From the NCBI GenBank assembly GCA_027062365.1, contig JAMOTK010000055.1, positions 29,412 through 93,411 on the forward strand: a stretch of 64,000 bases of DNA, written 5' to 3'. Shown here in pieces: positions 54,011 to 62,106 of this stretch. The stretch's first letter is position 1. Each line of letters begins with the position of its first letter. A program made the position numbers and the translations under genes. The DNA comes from Sulfurovum sp. (GTDB lineage Bacteria; Campylobacterota; Campylobacteria; Campylobacterales; Sulfurovaceae). Under the pieces are notes generated by a model. It ran no database searches. It had not been told where the DNA came from and worked only from the letters and a program-made list of their open reading frames with translations.

Positions 54011-55540
54011 ATGAATGAAAGTATAAAAATATTTGCAGGGGATTTAAAAAACTCTTTTAAAGACCTCCTCCCTATCATAATTGTTGTGGCACTCTTTCAG
54101 GGTCTTATCCTCAAATCTGTACCTGAAAATGTAGGTTCTATCGTCATTGGATTAACCATTGTCGCTATCGGACTGGCTCTGTTTATCCGTGGTCTTGAAC
54201 TTGGTATCTTTCCTATTGGGGAAGGACTTGCGATTGATTTTGCTAAAAAAGGCTCAGTCTTTTGGCTCTTGACCTTTGCCTTTACCATAGGGTTCGCTAC
54301 CACTGTTGCCGAACCTGCCCTCATCGCGATAGCCGATAAAGCTGCTGTGATTTCGCATGGTTTGATTGATGCCTTTTGGCTTCGTATGACGGTTGCTCTC
54401 TCTGTGGGATTTGCTATCGCTCTAGGGACACTTCGTATTTTATTGGGTCATCCTATTGCGTATTATATTATCTCTGGGTATATCTTTGTGGTTATCATCA
54501 CATTTTTTGCTCCACCTGAGATTATTGGTCTGGCGTATGACTCTGGAGGGGTGACTACTTCTACTGTAACCGTACCTTTAGTAGCAGCGTTAGGGATAGG
54601 CTTGGCTTCTAGTATCAAAGGGCGTAACCCTGCCATAGATGGCTTTGGGCTTATCGCTTTTGCATCACTTACACCTATGATATTTGTACAAGTTTATGGT
54701 ATCATCGTTTACAATTTTATGGATGCACCTACGGTCGTAGAGACGGCAATAGCTGTAGTAACAGAAGGTTCTAAATCTGTGGCTAGTGCCTATACTTTTT
54801 CTCTTTATGATACCTTTATGGCTCTTATTGATACCATTAAAGATGTGACTCCTATCTTGGTTGTTATCTTTTTTTTCCAATACATCATCATCAAAAAACC
54901 TGTGGCTCATTTACACAAAATTATCACAGGTATCATTATGGTTGTTTTGGGACTTTATGCCTTTATCATCGGCTTAGAAATGGGGCTTTTCCCTATCGGA
55001 GAGAGCATCGCCTATCAGCTTACCAATATGGGCAATAATCTACTCATCTATCTCTTTGCTTTTCTTATAGGATTTTCTACGACCATGGCAGAACCTGCAC
55101 TCCTTGCCATCGCTATCAAAGCAGATGAGATTAGTGAAGGAAATATCAAACAAAACGTGCTAAGGATGGTAGTCGCTATGGGTGTGGCTGTAGGTATTGC
55201 GTTAGGCTCATACAGACTGGTCTCTGGCGACCCTATCCACTACTACATCATAGGTGGGTATATGCTAGTCATTGTCTTTACCTATTTTGCACCCAAATAT
55301 ATCGTACCTATTGCCTACGACTCAGGAGGCGTTACTACCTCTACCGTTACGGTGCCACTTGTCGCAGCTTTAGGGCTAGGATTAGCAGAAAATATCGAAG
55401 GTAGAAACCCTCTCATAGATGGATTTGGGCTTATCGCCTTTGCCTCACTTTTTCCTATGCTTACGGTCATGGGATATGGTATCTATGCTGAATATTATAA
55501 AAATAAAGCACTCAAAAATTCTAAAGAAAAAGGAGAATAA
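54011..55540 (+). CDS. DUF1538 duplicated membrane protein (putative transporter)
   Basis: A 509-residue integral membrane protein composed of two tandem DUF1538 halves (about 1-235 and 265-500). Each half has the same landmarks: GLELGIFPIGE versus GLEMGLFPIGES, TVAEPALIAIADKA versus TMAEPALLAIAIKA, and a near-identical stretch from AYDSGGVTTSTVTVPLVAAL through a later GRNP-x-IDGFGLIAFAS. The repeated AYDSGG and EPAL motifs, in an inward-facing duplication, look like substrate or ion-binding re-entrant loops, so a transporter is likely; its substrate is unknown. A PII-like gene follows two bases after the stop, then a CBS gene. Confidence 0.88.
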   Translation: MNESIKIFAGDLKNSFKDLLPIIIVVALFQGLILKSVPENVGSIVIGLTIVAIGLALFIRGLELGIFPIGEGLAIDFAKKGSVFWLLTFAFTIGFATTVAEPALIAIADKAAVISHGLIDAFWLRMTVALSVGFAIALGTLRILLGHPIAYYIISGYIFVVIITFFAPPEIIGLAYDSGGVTTSTVTVPLVAALGIGLASSIKGRNPAIDGFGLIAFASLTPMIFVQVYGIIVYNFMDAPTVVETAIAVVTEGSKSVASAYTFSLYDTFMALIDTIKDVTPILVVIFFFQYIIIKKPVAHLHKIITGIIMVVLGLYAFIIGLEMGLFPIGESIAYQLTNMGNNLLIYLFAFLIGFSTTMAEPALLAIAIKADEISEGNIKQNVLRMVVAMGVAVGIALGSYRLVSGDPIHYYIIGGYMLVIVFTYFAPKYIVPIAYDSGGVTTSTVTVPLVAALGLGLAENIEGRNPLIDGFGLIAFASLFPMLTVMGYGIYAEYYKNKALKNSKEKGE

Positions 55541-55542
55541 AT

Positions 55543-55893
55543 ATGAAATTTACTGCACTAATTGCCATCATTCCAGATAAACATGAAGAAGCAGCCATAG
55601 AAGTAGCCAAAGAAGCAGGTGCTGGAGGTGTTACTATTATACATGGGAAAAATATAGGATTAGAAGAGAAAAAAGTATTTTTTGGACTGACTTTAGAAGA
55701 AAATGTCTCGGTACTACTCTTTGTCTTACCTAGAAAAATTTCGATGCATGTGATGAAAGTATTACGTAAAGAGTTTGACCTTGATAACCCTGAAAATAGT
55801 GGATTAGCCTTTACCCTACCACTTAGCCATGTAGCAGGTCTTGACATCAAAGAGCTTCATAAATTTGAAAACAATATAAAAACTATGATATAA
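55543..55893 (+). CDS. PII-like signalling protein
   Basis: A 116-residue protein with the ferredoxin-like PII fold: FTALIAIIPDKHEEAAIEVA, then AGAGGVTIIHGKNIG and a late segment with FTLPLSHVAGLD. The T-loop between them is Lys/Gly-rich but lacks the uridylylation Tyr context of GlnB. Such proteins usually form trimers that bind nucleotides and press on a membrane partner. The neighbouring DUF1538 protein is the obvious partner. Ribosome-binding site AGGAGAA overlaps the previous gene end. Confidence 0.85.
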   Translation: MKFTALIAIIPDKHEEAAIEVAKEAGAGGVTIIHGKNIGLEEKKVFFGLTLEENVSVLLFVLPRKISMHVMKVLRKEFDLDNPENSGLAFTLPLSHVAGLDIKELHKFENNIKTMI

Positions 55894-55904
55894 AAGGAAT
55901 AAAA

Positions 55905-56297
55905 ATGCTAGTAGAAGAATTAATGACACCTAAAGAAAAATTGGTAATTATCTCAGATATGTCCACCGTTCGTGACTCTATCAAACTCATGAGAGAACAT
56001 AAAGTACGTTCTGTTATCGTAGATAAGCGTATAGAATCAAGTGCCTATGGACTTGTGACTTTTAAAAATATTTTACAAAGTATCGTAGCCGAAGATGGCG
56101 ATATAGATTTACTCAATGTCTATGACATAGCATCCACCCCTGCCTTCTCTGTATCAGCAAAACTTGATGTAAAGTATGCCGCAAGAATGATGGTAAACAA
56201 CAGTATCAAACGCCTACTAGTCATAGATAACAACGAACTCAGAGGTATCTTAACCATGACAGATATTATCGGTATTCTTATGGATAGTGTTGAGTAA
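55905..56297 (+). CDS. Stand-alone CBS-domain protein
   Basis: A 130-residue protein made of two CBS motifs: about 1-60 (VEELMTPKEKLVIISDMSTVRDS) and 70-128 (VYDIASTPAFSVSAKLDVKY, then RGILTMTDIIGILMD). CBS pairs bind adenine nucleotides such as AMP or ATP. Third gene of the DUF1538 operon, 11 bases after the PII-like gene with AAGGAA. It may report energy state to the membrane protein; that is inference. Confidence 0.9.
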   Translation: MLVEELMTPKEKLVIISDMSTVRDSIKLMREHKVRSVIVDKRIESSAYGLVTFKNILQSIVAEDGDIDLLNVYDIASTPAFSVSAKLDVKYAARMMVNNSIKRLLVIDNNELRGILTMTDIIGILMDSVE

Positions 56298-56317
56298 TTA
56301 CATATAAAGTAGGTACT

Positions 56318-57115
56318 ATGATTATAAAAGAAACTGATAAAAAAATACTTAACGATAAATATAAGAAGAGTGGTTTTGAAGCAGAAAAACAAATGAGTTT
56401 TTATCTCAAACGAGCTTTTGCTGATGATGATTCTGTCTATGTACTCAATGATTTACGTATACATGTCGAGGATGAATATGCACAAATAGACCATTTGATT
56501 GTGCATACAGCTGGATTTATAATCATAGAATCAAAAAGTGTCACAGATACAATATGTATCAATCGCTATGAAGAATGGACACGTATTTATAATAATAAAG
56601 AGACAGGCATACCCTCTCCTATCAAACAAGCAAAAAGACAAATAGAAATTTTAAAAAAGTTTTTACTGTCACAAGATAAGAGTAAACTATTTAGAGAAAC
56701 TTTAGTCAATAAAATATCCCCTCCTTCAATTGAAAAACTTTATTATGATGTATTGGTTGCTATATCAGATAGTGGTATTATCAAGAGAGATAATATTGAA
56801 CTTAGCGAAATATGTAAAGCAGATAGTATTAATGAGCATATTGAAAATTTATATACACACCATAAAAAAGAATTTTATAAAATACTGAATATTAATGCTG
56901 TTCGTTTACATAAGGATAGCATAGCAAAGATAGCAAAGCTTCTCTTATTATCTCACTCTCCAATACAAAAAGAGCCCAATCCAAAAGAACCAATTGTAAA
57001 AAAACCCATTGTAACGACTAAAATAATCCCTAAAAAATCAACAAAAATCAACAAAAATCAACAAATATCAACAAATATCAACAAATATCATAGAAGATAC
57101 TCCAACTATTTATAA
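56318..57115 (+). CDS. NERD-domain nuclease-related protein, 5' part of a frame-switched gene
   Basis: A 265-residue product in the frame as read. The NERD domain (about 15-130) has a PD-(D/E)xK-like site: QIDHLIV with D58, then IIIESKS with E71 and K73. A linker with repeated KEP/KKP follows (about 225-240). At 57041-57090 five 10-base repeats push the ribosome into a frame that ends after a short foreign tail at 57115. Deleting one 10-base unit, or adding two, fuses it in frame with the zinc-ribbon part at 57093-57641 and gives 437 or 447 residues. So this copy is OFF or broken, or the repeat count is misassembled. Confidence 0.85.
   Translation: MIIKETDKKILNDKYKKSGFEAEKQMSFYLKRAFADDDSVYVLNDLRIHVEDEYAQIDHLIVHTAGFIIIESKSVTDTICINRYEEWTRIYNNKETGIPSPIKQAKRQIEILKKFLLSQDKSKLFRETLVNKISPPSIEKLYYDVLVAISDSGIIKRDNIELSEICKADSINEHIENLYTHHKKEFYKILNINAVRLHKDSIAKIAKLLLLSHSPIQKEPNPKEPIVKKPIVTTKIIPKKSTKINKNQQISTNINKYHRRYSNYL
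57041..57090 (+). repeat. 10-bp tandem repeat inside NERD gene (5 units)
   Basis: Two units of ACAAAAATCA then three of ACAAATATCA, in perfect register, preceded by a degenerate unit at 57031-57040. The unit is not a multiple of three, so each gain or loss changes the reading frame. Two of the three frames (those of the 5' and 3' halves) are open through the array; the third hits TAG at 57091, directly after it. Confidence 0.9.
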
Positions 57116-57641
57116 ATCTAGAGAATATGCTAAAAATGAAATATACTCTTGTCAATATTGTAAAAGTCCAAATTTAGAAATAAAAAATGGTCAATACGGT
57201 TATTATTTTAAATGTCTTTTTTGCAATAAAAATACAAAACTAAAATTAGTTTGCTCAACTCATAGTAAAGAATGTACTCCTATATTGGAAAAAAGAGGAT
57301 TAGAATTTTATCGAAAATGTAAAGGGTGTGGTGTAGAAAAGCTATTTTTTACAAATATCAAAAAAGAAGTAGTTAAAAGAAAAAAAAGTGTAGTCAAAAA
57401 AGAAAATATTTCTATTCAATCACAGCAATGTACGAAGTGTAACAGTGTAGATATTCAAATTGCTTATGGAAAATTTGGGTATTACTATAAGTGTCAATCT
57501 TGTAATGGGAATAGTAAAATTATTTTAAAATGTAATCAAACTTCTTGTAAGCCAAAATTGAAAAAAGAAAAAGAAAAATTTTATAAGGTTTGTAATGATT
57601 GTAATATTAAAGATTTATTTTTTACAAATAATAAAAGTTAA
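57093..57641 (+). pseudogene. Out-of-frame C-terminal zinc-ribbon part of the NERD gene
   Basis: An open frame that extends from just after the 10-bp repeats to a TAA at 57639, with no convincing start of its own (the first start-like codon is a TTG at 57285). It encodes two tandem modules of about 85 residues. Each has CxxC (CQYC; CTKC), then KCxxC (KCLFC; KCQSC), then a Cys-x-n-Cys pair, then a C-x2-C (CKGC; CNDC), and ends with LFFTN. The YYFKC/YYYKC stretch resembles zinc ribbons seen at the C-terminus of NERD proteins. It is therefore the missing part of the gene starting at 56318. It overlaps the convergent EEP gene by 27 bases. Confidence 0.75.
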
Positions 57642-58580
57642 TTCTAGCTCACAAACCACCTGAGCGTGGTCACTTGTTAGTAATGAACCATTTTTATTTT
57701 CTTGGAGATGGGTATCTAAGATAGTATAGTCTATCACTTTTAAATGCTTTGAGATAAAGATGTAGTCTAAGACATTTCCTTTGCCCAAGAAGTAACTTGT
57801 CGCTTTTCTTTTGGGTTCTTTTTGTTCTGGGTGAGGATTTGTTATGATGGGTTTATGTTGGTAATAGGCATCTTGTAAAAGTAAATCTTCTCTACTTGTA
57901 TCATCGTGGTACTTGGGATTGGATAAAGCATCAATAGTAAGGGAAAATTCTTTATCATTTAAATCACAGAGTAATACGGTGGGAGTATCTTTGGATGCTT
58001 CTATGTCAGCAAAAAGTGCTGATGCTTCGTATAGTCTTTGTCTTAGGGCTGTAGTGTCTTTGCCTTCTAAAGCGTTAGATACCAATGCTTTTTTATGTTC
58101 AAGGCTATCTTTTTTATGAAATACGTATTCAAATTCATTGAGTCTATTGGACTTCAAATGACAGACATAAACTAAAAGTGCTTGGTTATGGGGCAGATTT
58201 ATCGTGGCTTTGATAGGATTTCTTGAAAAATGAAAAAAATCTTTCTCTTCTGATACTTCTTCGATGTTTGCTATAGGATATTTGGAGGCTAAAGCCACGG
58301 TGGTAGTCACATATTTATAGGGGTTATTGAGACTCAATTTGGCTATATCCACCGTTATAAAATAGTCAAAATGTAGCTCTTTTACAAGACTTTCTAAAGC
58401 ATCTTTAGAGAACACTTCTTGAAAGCCAATAATATCACAATCCATTTTTTGTATTTGATTTTTTATCCATGTTGTCTTTTCAGACCATTGTCGTGTATTA
58501 AATTTTTCTTTTTTGGTATACCACGAGTAAGGAGGTTCTACAAATTGAAAGAGATTAAATGTACCTAGTTTTATTTTCAT
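57615..58580 (-). CDS. Endonuclease/exonuclease/phosphatase family protein
   Basis: A 321-residue EEP-superfamily hydrolase. Landmarks: LGTFNLFQF at the start, CDIIGFQEVF near 48 (catalytic Glu), VYVCHLKSNRLNEFE near 151, LLCDLNDKEFS near 205 and a final TSDHAQVVCELE with the conserved Asp-His. No signal peptide. Substrate unknown: DNA, RNA or phosphoesters are all handled by this superfamily. Convergent with the NERD gene; 13 bases downstream of the sensor kinase. Confidence 0.88.
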   Translation of the reverse strand: MKIKLGTFNLFQFVEPPYSWYTKKEKFNTRQWSEKTTWIKNQIQKMDCDIIGFQEVFSKDALESLVKELHFDYFITVDIAKLSLNNPYKYVTTTVALASKYPIANIEEVSEEKDFFHFSRNPIKATINLPHNQALLVYVCHLKSNRLNEFEYVFHKKDSLEHKKALVSNALEGKDTTALRQRLYEASALFADIEASKDTPTVLLCDLNDKEFSLTIDALSNPKYHDDTSREDLLLQDAYYQHKPIITNPHPEQKEPKRKATSYFLGKGNVLDYIFISKHLKVIDYTILDTHLQENKNGSLLTSDHAQVVCELELTFIICKK

Positions 58581-58593
58581 ACTGTTAGTATAT

Positions 58594-59814
58594 CTAAACC
58601 TTTATAGTAGGAAAGGTAAGTCTAAAGAGACTTCCTTCTCCTTTTGTAGATTCTAGGTCTAGTTTAATCTTGTATTTTTTACAAATAGAGAGTACGATAT
58701 TAAGTCCTATACCAAAACCTCCACGTTCATCATTTGCACGGTAGTAGCGTCTAAAAATATCGGCTTGTATCTCATCTTCAATCCCTATGCCTGTATCTTT
58801 GACTTCTAAAATATTATTGTGAAGTGAAATATAAATACTATCGCCTACATCAGAGTATTTGATAGCATTAGAGATAAGATTGTCTATGAGTCTATCAAGA
58901 GAGTCTTTAGGCATCTTTACATTGCTCTCTTCTAATGCTAGGTGTGTCTCTAGCCTTTTTGACTCTATCAATTCTTTAGAAAAGTTTACCCTTTCTTTTA
59001 TGATACGTGATAAAGAGAGTGTATCTATCGGTGCTACCCCTCCTTCTAGTCTATAGGTCAATGAGCCATACATCATGCTAAGGCGTTTGGCTGAAATTTC
59101 TAAACGTTTTAGTTTTTTGGACTCTATATTTTTAAGTGATTGAATCGTCATCAAGATAGCTGAAATAGGCGTATTGAGTTCATGGGTGGTATCAGAGATA
59201 AATTTATCCAAAGATTCTATCTGCTCTCGTACAGGCTGTAAAAACAATCTACCCAAAAAGTATCCTACAATGCCCATCAATATAAAAGAAAATACTAAAT
59301 AACCTATAATTTTAATACGTAAATCTTTTAATGATTCTACCAAATCATTCTCTTTTAGCACGATATATTTTACACCTAAATGCTGACTTAAATCTTCTGT
59401 AACAGTATAGCATTTTTTATTTTTAATAAAAAAGTTTTTATCAAAGTGCCTTATCTTTTCGATTTCTGTATAGATAGCTTGGTGATGTACATCATAGTAC
59501 CCTACTTCAAAACGACAATGTTTGATATTTTTTAAAAATTTAGTTTTATTGAATGTTTGTAAAGATTTTTTGTCTGTTTTCATTGCTTTCATTACTATCT
59601 TAGACGCAATATCACGTGCTTGGTACATCATTTCAAACTTTGTAGCACTCTTCATCGAAGCACGGTTATTTTCAAAAAAGAGATACCCAATAATAGAAAG
59701 TAATACAAAAACGGAGATAAGATATAAAGATAAAAATCTAAAAAGAGATATCCTCTCATAGGATGTTAAAACGATACCCTTCTCCTTTAATATTTTCAAA
59801 ATATTCTTTGTCAA
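58594..59814 (-). CDS. Two-component sensor histidine kinase
   Basis: About 406 residues. Two transmembrane helices (about 25-47 and 168-190) flank a 120-residue sensor loop. The H-box is DTTHELNTPISAI with H211. The ATPase has NLISNAIKYSDVGDSI (N-box), VKDTGIGIED (G1) and GGFGIGLNIV (G2). The loop carries several Cys and His but no recognised sensor fold. The start is uncertain; the frame begins with TTG codons at 59814 that overlap the response regulator end by 59 bases. It is probably translated with the regulator. Confidence 0.92.
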   Translation of the reverse strand: MTKNILKILKEKGIVLTSYERISLFRFLSLYLISVFVLLSIIGYLFFENNRASMKSATKFEMMYQARDIASKIVMKAMKTDKKSLQTFNKTKFLKNIKHCRFEVGYYDVHHQAIYTEIEKIRHFDKNFFIKNKKCYTVTEDLSQHLGVKYIVLKENDLVESLKDLRIKIIGYLVFSFILMGIVGYFLGRLFLQPVREQIESLDKFISDTTHELNTPISAILMTIQSLKNIESKKLKRLEISAKRLSMMYGSLTYRLEGGVAPIDTLSLSRIIKERVNFSKELIESKRLETHLALEESNVKMPKDSLDRLIDNLISNAIKYSDVGDSIYISLHNNILEVKDTGIGIEDEIQADIFRRYYRANDERGGFGIGLNIVLSICKKYKIKLDLESTKGEGSLFRLTFPTIKV

Positions 59815-60409
59815 ACATCTTTCTCAAATTTTTAATATAAGTACGTATGGTTGCGTGTGTAGGCACACTTTCATCGTCCCATACATTTTCGATAATTTCA
59901 TCACAGGAGATAATTTTGCCTTTATTTCGGATAAAGTATTCTAAGACTTTTGCTTCTTTTTGTCTCATTTCAATCACTTTATCCCCTACCATAATTTGAT
60001 GGGATTTAGGGACAAATGTCATTCCATCAAACTCTATCTCTTCGTGAAGTGTGTAGCGTTTGATAATATATTTGATACGTGCATTGAGTTCTTCTAAATC
60101 AAAAGGTTTACGCAGATAATCATCGGCTCCAAGCTCAAAGCCTTTGGTTAAATAATCTATACTAGAAAGAGAGGTAATATAGATAGTCGGTGTAGTATTG
60201 CCTATCTCTCTTAGATAAGCTAAGATTTCAAAACCACTAATATGAGGCACATTGACATCAAGTAGTAGCATATCATAGGTATTGCACCCTATCGCATCTA
60301 AGGCTTTTTCTCCATCAAAGTAGCTTGTCACTTCATAGCCATTTTCACTAAGAAACTCTTCTATAATATCTTGTAAAACAATATCATCTTCTAGTAATAA
60401 TATTTTCAT
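59756..60409 (-). CDS. OmpR-family response regulator
   Basis: A 217-residue regulator. Receiver domain with the acidic pocket LEDD and phospho-acceptor D51 in LLLDVNVPHISGFE, plus DYLRKPFDLEEL with the conserved Lys. The C-terminal winged helix has RQKEAKVLEYFIRNKGKII and THATIRTYIKNLRKMFD, ending KGEGYRFNIL. Start at 60409 (MKILLLEDD), which has AAGG upstream; an extra seven in-frame codons precede it. It lies directly before its kinase. Confidence 0.95.
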   Translation of the reverse strand: MKILLLEDDIVLQDIIEEFLSENGYEVTSYFDGEKALDAIGCNTYDMLLLDVNVPHISGFEILAYLREIGNTTPTIYITSLSSIDYLTKGFELGADDYLRKPFDLEELNARIKYIIKRYTLHEEIEFDGMTFVPKSHQIMVGDKVIEMRQKEAKVLEYFIRNKGKIISCDEIIENVWDDESVPTHATIRTYIKNLRKMFDKEYFENIKGEGYRFNIL

Positions 60410-60441
60410 CCTATACCTTTTATCAATCAATCATTAAATTA

Positions 60442-60741
60442 CTAATAACGTTGTGCATTTTTAAATTCAGATATTTCATTTTCTACCATTTCATCTATCA
60501 TACGAACATACAAGTCATTGATAAGGTTCGGGGAGAGGTCTAGTGAGATAGCTTGACTTCGTACTTTAGAGATGACATCATTTATTCTATCTTCTGCTTT
60601 GACTTCTTCTACACTGGTTTTAAAATGGGCAATTTGCTTGATATACTCATTACGCTTTGCGATGAGTATCACAATCTCTTTATCTACAGCATCAATCTCT
60701 ACTCTGGCTTCTTCTAGTGTTTCACATTTTTTGATAGTCAT
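60442..60741 (-). CDS. Chorismate mutase (AroQ type)
   Basis: A 99-residue all-helical protein. EEARVEIDAVDKEIVILIAK, RNEYIKQIAHFK and the C-terminal LYVRMIDEMVENEISEF follow the AroQ/PchB pattern, with Arg, Lys and Glu residues expected to hold chorismate. It would convert chorismate to prephenate, or act as an isochorismate lyase. First gene before the two-component pair on the same strand. Confidence 0.85.
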   Translation of the reverse strand: MTIKKCETLEEARVEIDAVDKEIVILIAKRNEYIKQIAHFKTSVEEVKAEDRINDVISKVRSQAISLDLSPNLINDLYVRMIDEMVENEISEFKNAQRY

Positions 60742-60806
60742 TATTTAATCCTATATTTTATGCTCTATTATACCAAAATCTATAAAATTTTAGTTATAAT
60801 TATTTT

Positions 60807-62105
60807 ATGAAAACTATTAAACAGATACCCTTATCATTATTGACTATTACATTACTTGCTACAAGCACACTTCATGCTACAGAAAATACCGAGGATACGT
60901 TCATAGAAACTAAGGATTGGGTGATATTACCTTATGCCTTTGCTGCTGAAAGTACAGGTACAGTAGGAGGAATTGGAGTGATTAAACAAGGTTTGTTTCA
61001 ACCCCAAACCACTTTTGTAGCTACCTTATTTGGTGGGTTAAGTGAAGATATTATCGTACAAGGTCAAGAAGAGGAAGCCAATTTTTCTGGTGGATTTTTC
61101 TCTTTTTCTAATTATAAACTCCCTTTTACCAATAGATTATATTTTTCTGCGATGGGAGCCAAACGTTTTTATCCTAAAGCAAAATATTATTTTGATGGTT
61201 CCAATGATTCTAGTGATGAAAAAATATTTGTTACTTCAGGCGATGCCGATTTCTTAAGTGCTACACTAAAATACGTACTTCCTATTGGAGAAGGATTAGA
61301 AAATCCTGATAATCTTTATACCCTAAGAGAAGGATTTCCCGTAGGCAGAGAAGACAAAGGCAATGGTACACCCTTTGTGACAGGTACAACTTATGTAGGT
61401 ATCAAAGGATTTTACCAACACAATAGTTTTGATAATTCACCTCTACCCAATATTCAAGAGTGGAATACCAATGGATTACGATTCTTTTTGACCCATGACA
61501 ATACAGATTTTGACCTTAACCCTTCACGTGGGTATCATTTTGAAGTACAATATTCTGAAGATTATGGAGATGGAGAAAGTTCTCAAAGTTGGGATTTTTT
61601 AGAATTTAAATACAATAAATATATTTCACTTGACACATTTTCATTTAGCAAACAAAATGTCTTAGCAATGAGTTTTTGGACAGGGTATTCTGATTCATGG
61701 GACAATAACAATAAGGTTTATCCAGGTATTGATGCCCACCGTACTGCTATTGGAGAGGGTGCTACCCTTGGTGGTATGTTTAAGATGAGAGGATATGACA
61801 GTAACCGTTTCTCTGATAAAGCAGCAATTTATGCTACGGCTGAATACCGTACGGTTCTCAACTATAATCCTATCCGAAACAATTCACTCTTACCTGTAGC
61901 CGTCGATTGGTTTCAGGTTGTAGCCTTTGCTGAAGTAGGACGTGTACATGACCACTATGATTTTGATTTGCTTACCGATGTTAAATATGATGTAGGTCTA
62001 AGCCTCAGAGCCTTAGTGGCTCAACTTCCTGTACGATTTGATGTTGCCTACAGTGAAGAGGGTACAAATCTATGGCTTATGATAAATCAACCCTTTGACT
62101 TTTAA
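60807..62105 (+). CDS. BamA/TamA-type outer-membrane beta-barrel without POTRA domains
   Basis: A 432-residue protein with signal peptide (cleaved near HA-TEN, residue 25) and a 16-strand Omp85 barrel. There is no room for POTRA domains. Key region GGMFKMRGYDSNRFSDKAAI near 318 corresponds to the Omp85 VRGY/F loop-6 motif, and FFLTHDNTDFDLNPSRGYHF near 218 is typical barrel sequence. It ends with Phe after alternating residues (LMINQPFDF), as outer-membrane proteins do. A small lone barrel of this type may be a lipase/patatin-linked or transport pore; the role is unknown. Divergent from the chorismate mutase gene. Confidence 0.85.
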   Translation: MKTIKQIPLSLLTITLLATSTLHATENTEDTFIETKDWVILPYAFAAESTGTVGGIGVIKQGLFQPQTTFVATLFGGLSEDIIVQGQEEEANFSGGFFSFSNYKLPFTNRLYFSAMGAKRFYPKAKYYFDGSNDSSDEKIFVTSGDADFLSATLKYVLPIGEGLENPDNLYTLREGFPVGREDKGNGTPFVTGTTYVGIKGFYQHNSFDNSPLPNIQEWNTNGLRFFLTHDNTDFDLNPSRGYHFEVQYSEDYGDGESSQSWDFLEFKYNKYISLDTFSFSKQNVLAMSFWTGYSDSWDNNNKVYPGIDAHRTAIGEGATLGGMFKMRGYDSNRFSDKAAIYATAEYRTVLNYNPIRNNSLLPVAVDWFQVVAFAEVGRVHDHYDFDLLTDVKYDVGLSLRALVAQLPVRFDVAYSEEGTNLWLMINQPFDF

Positions 62106-62106
62106 T

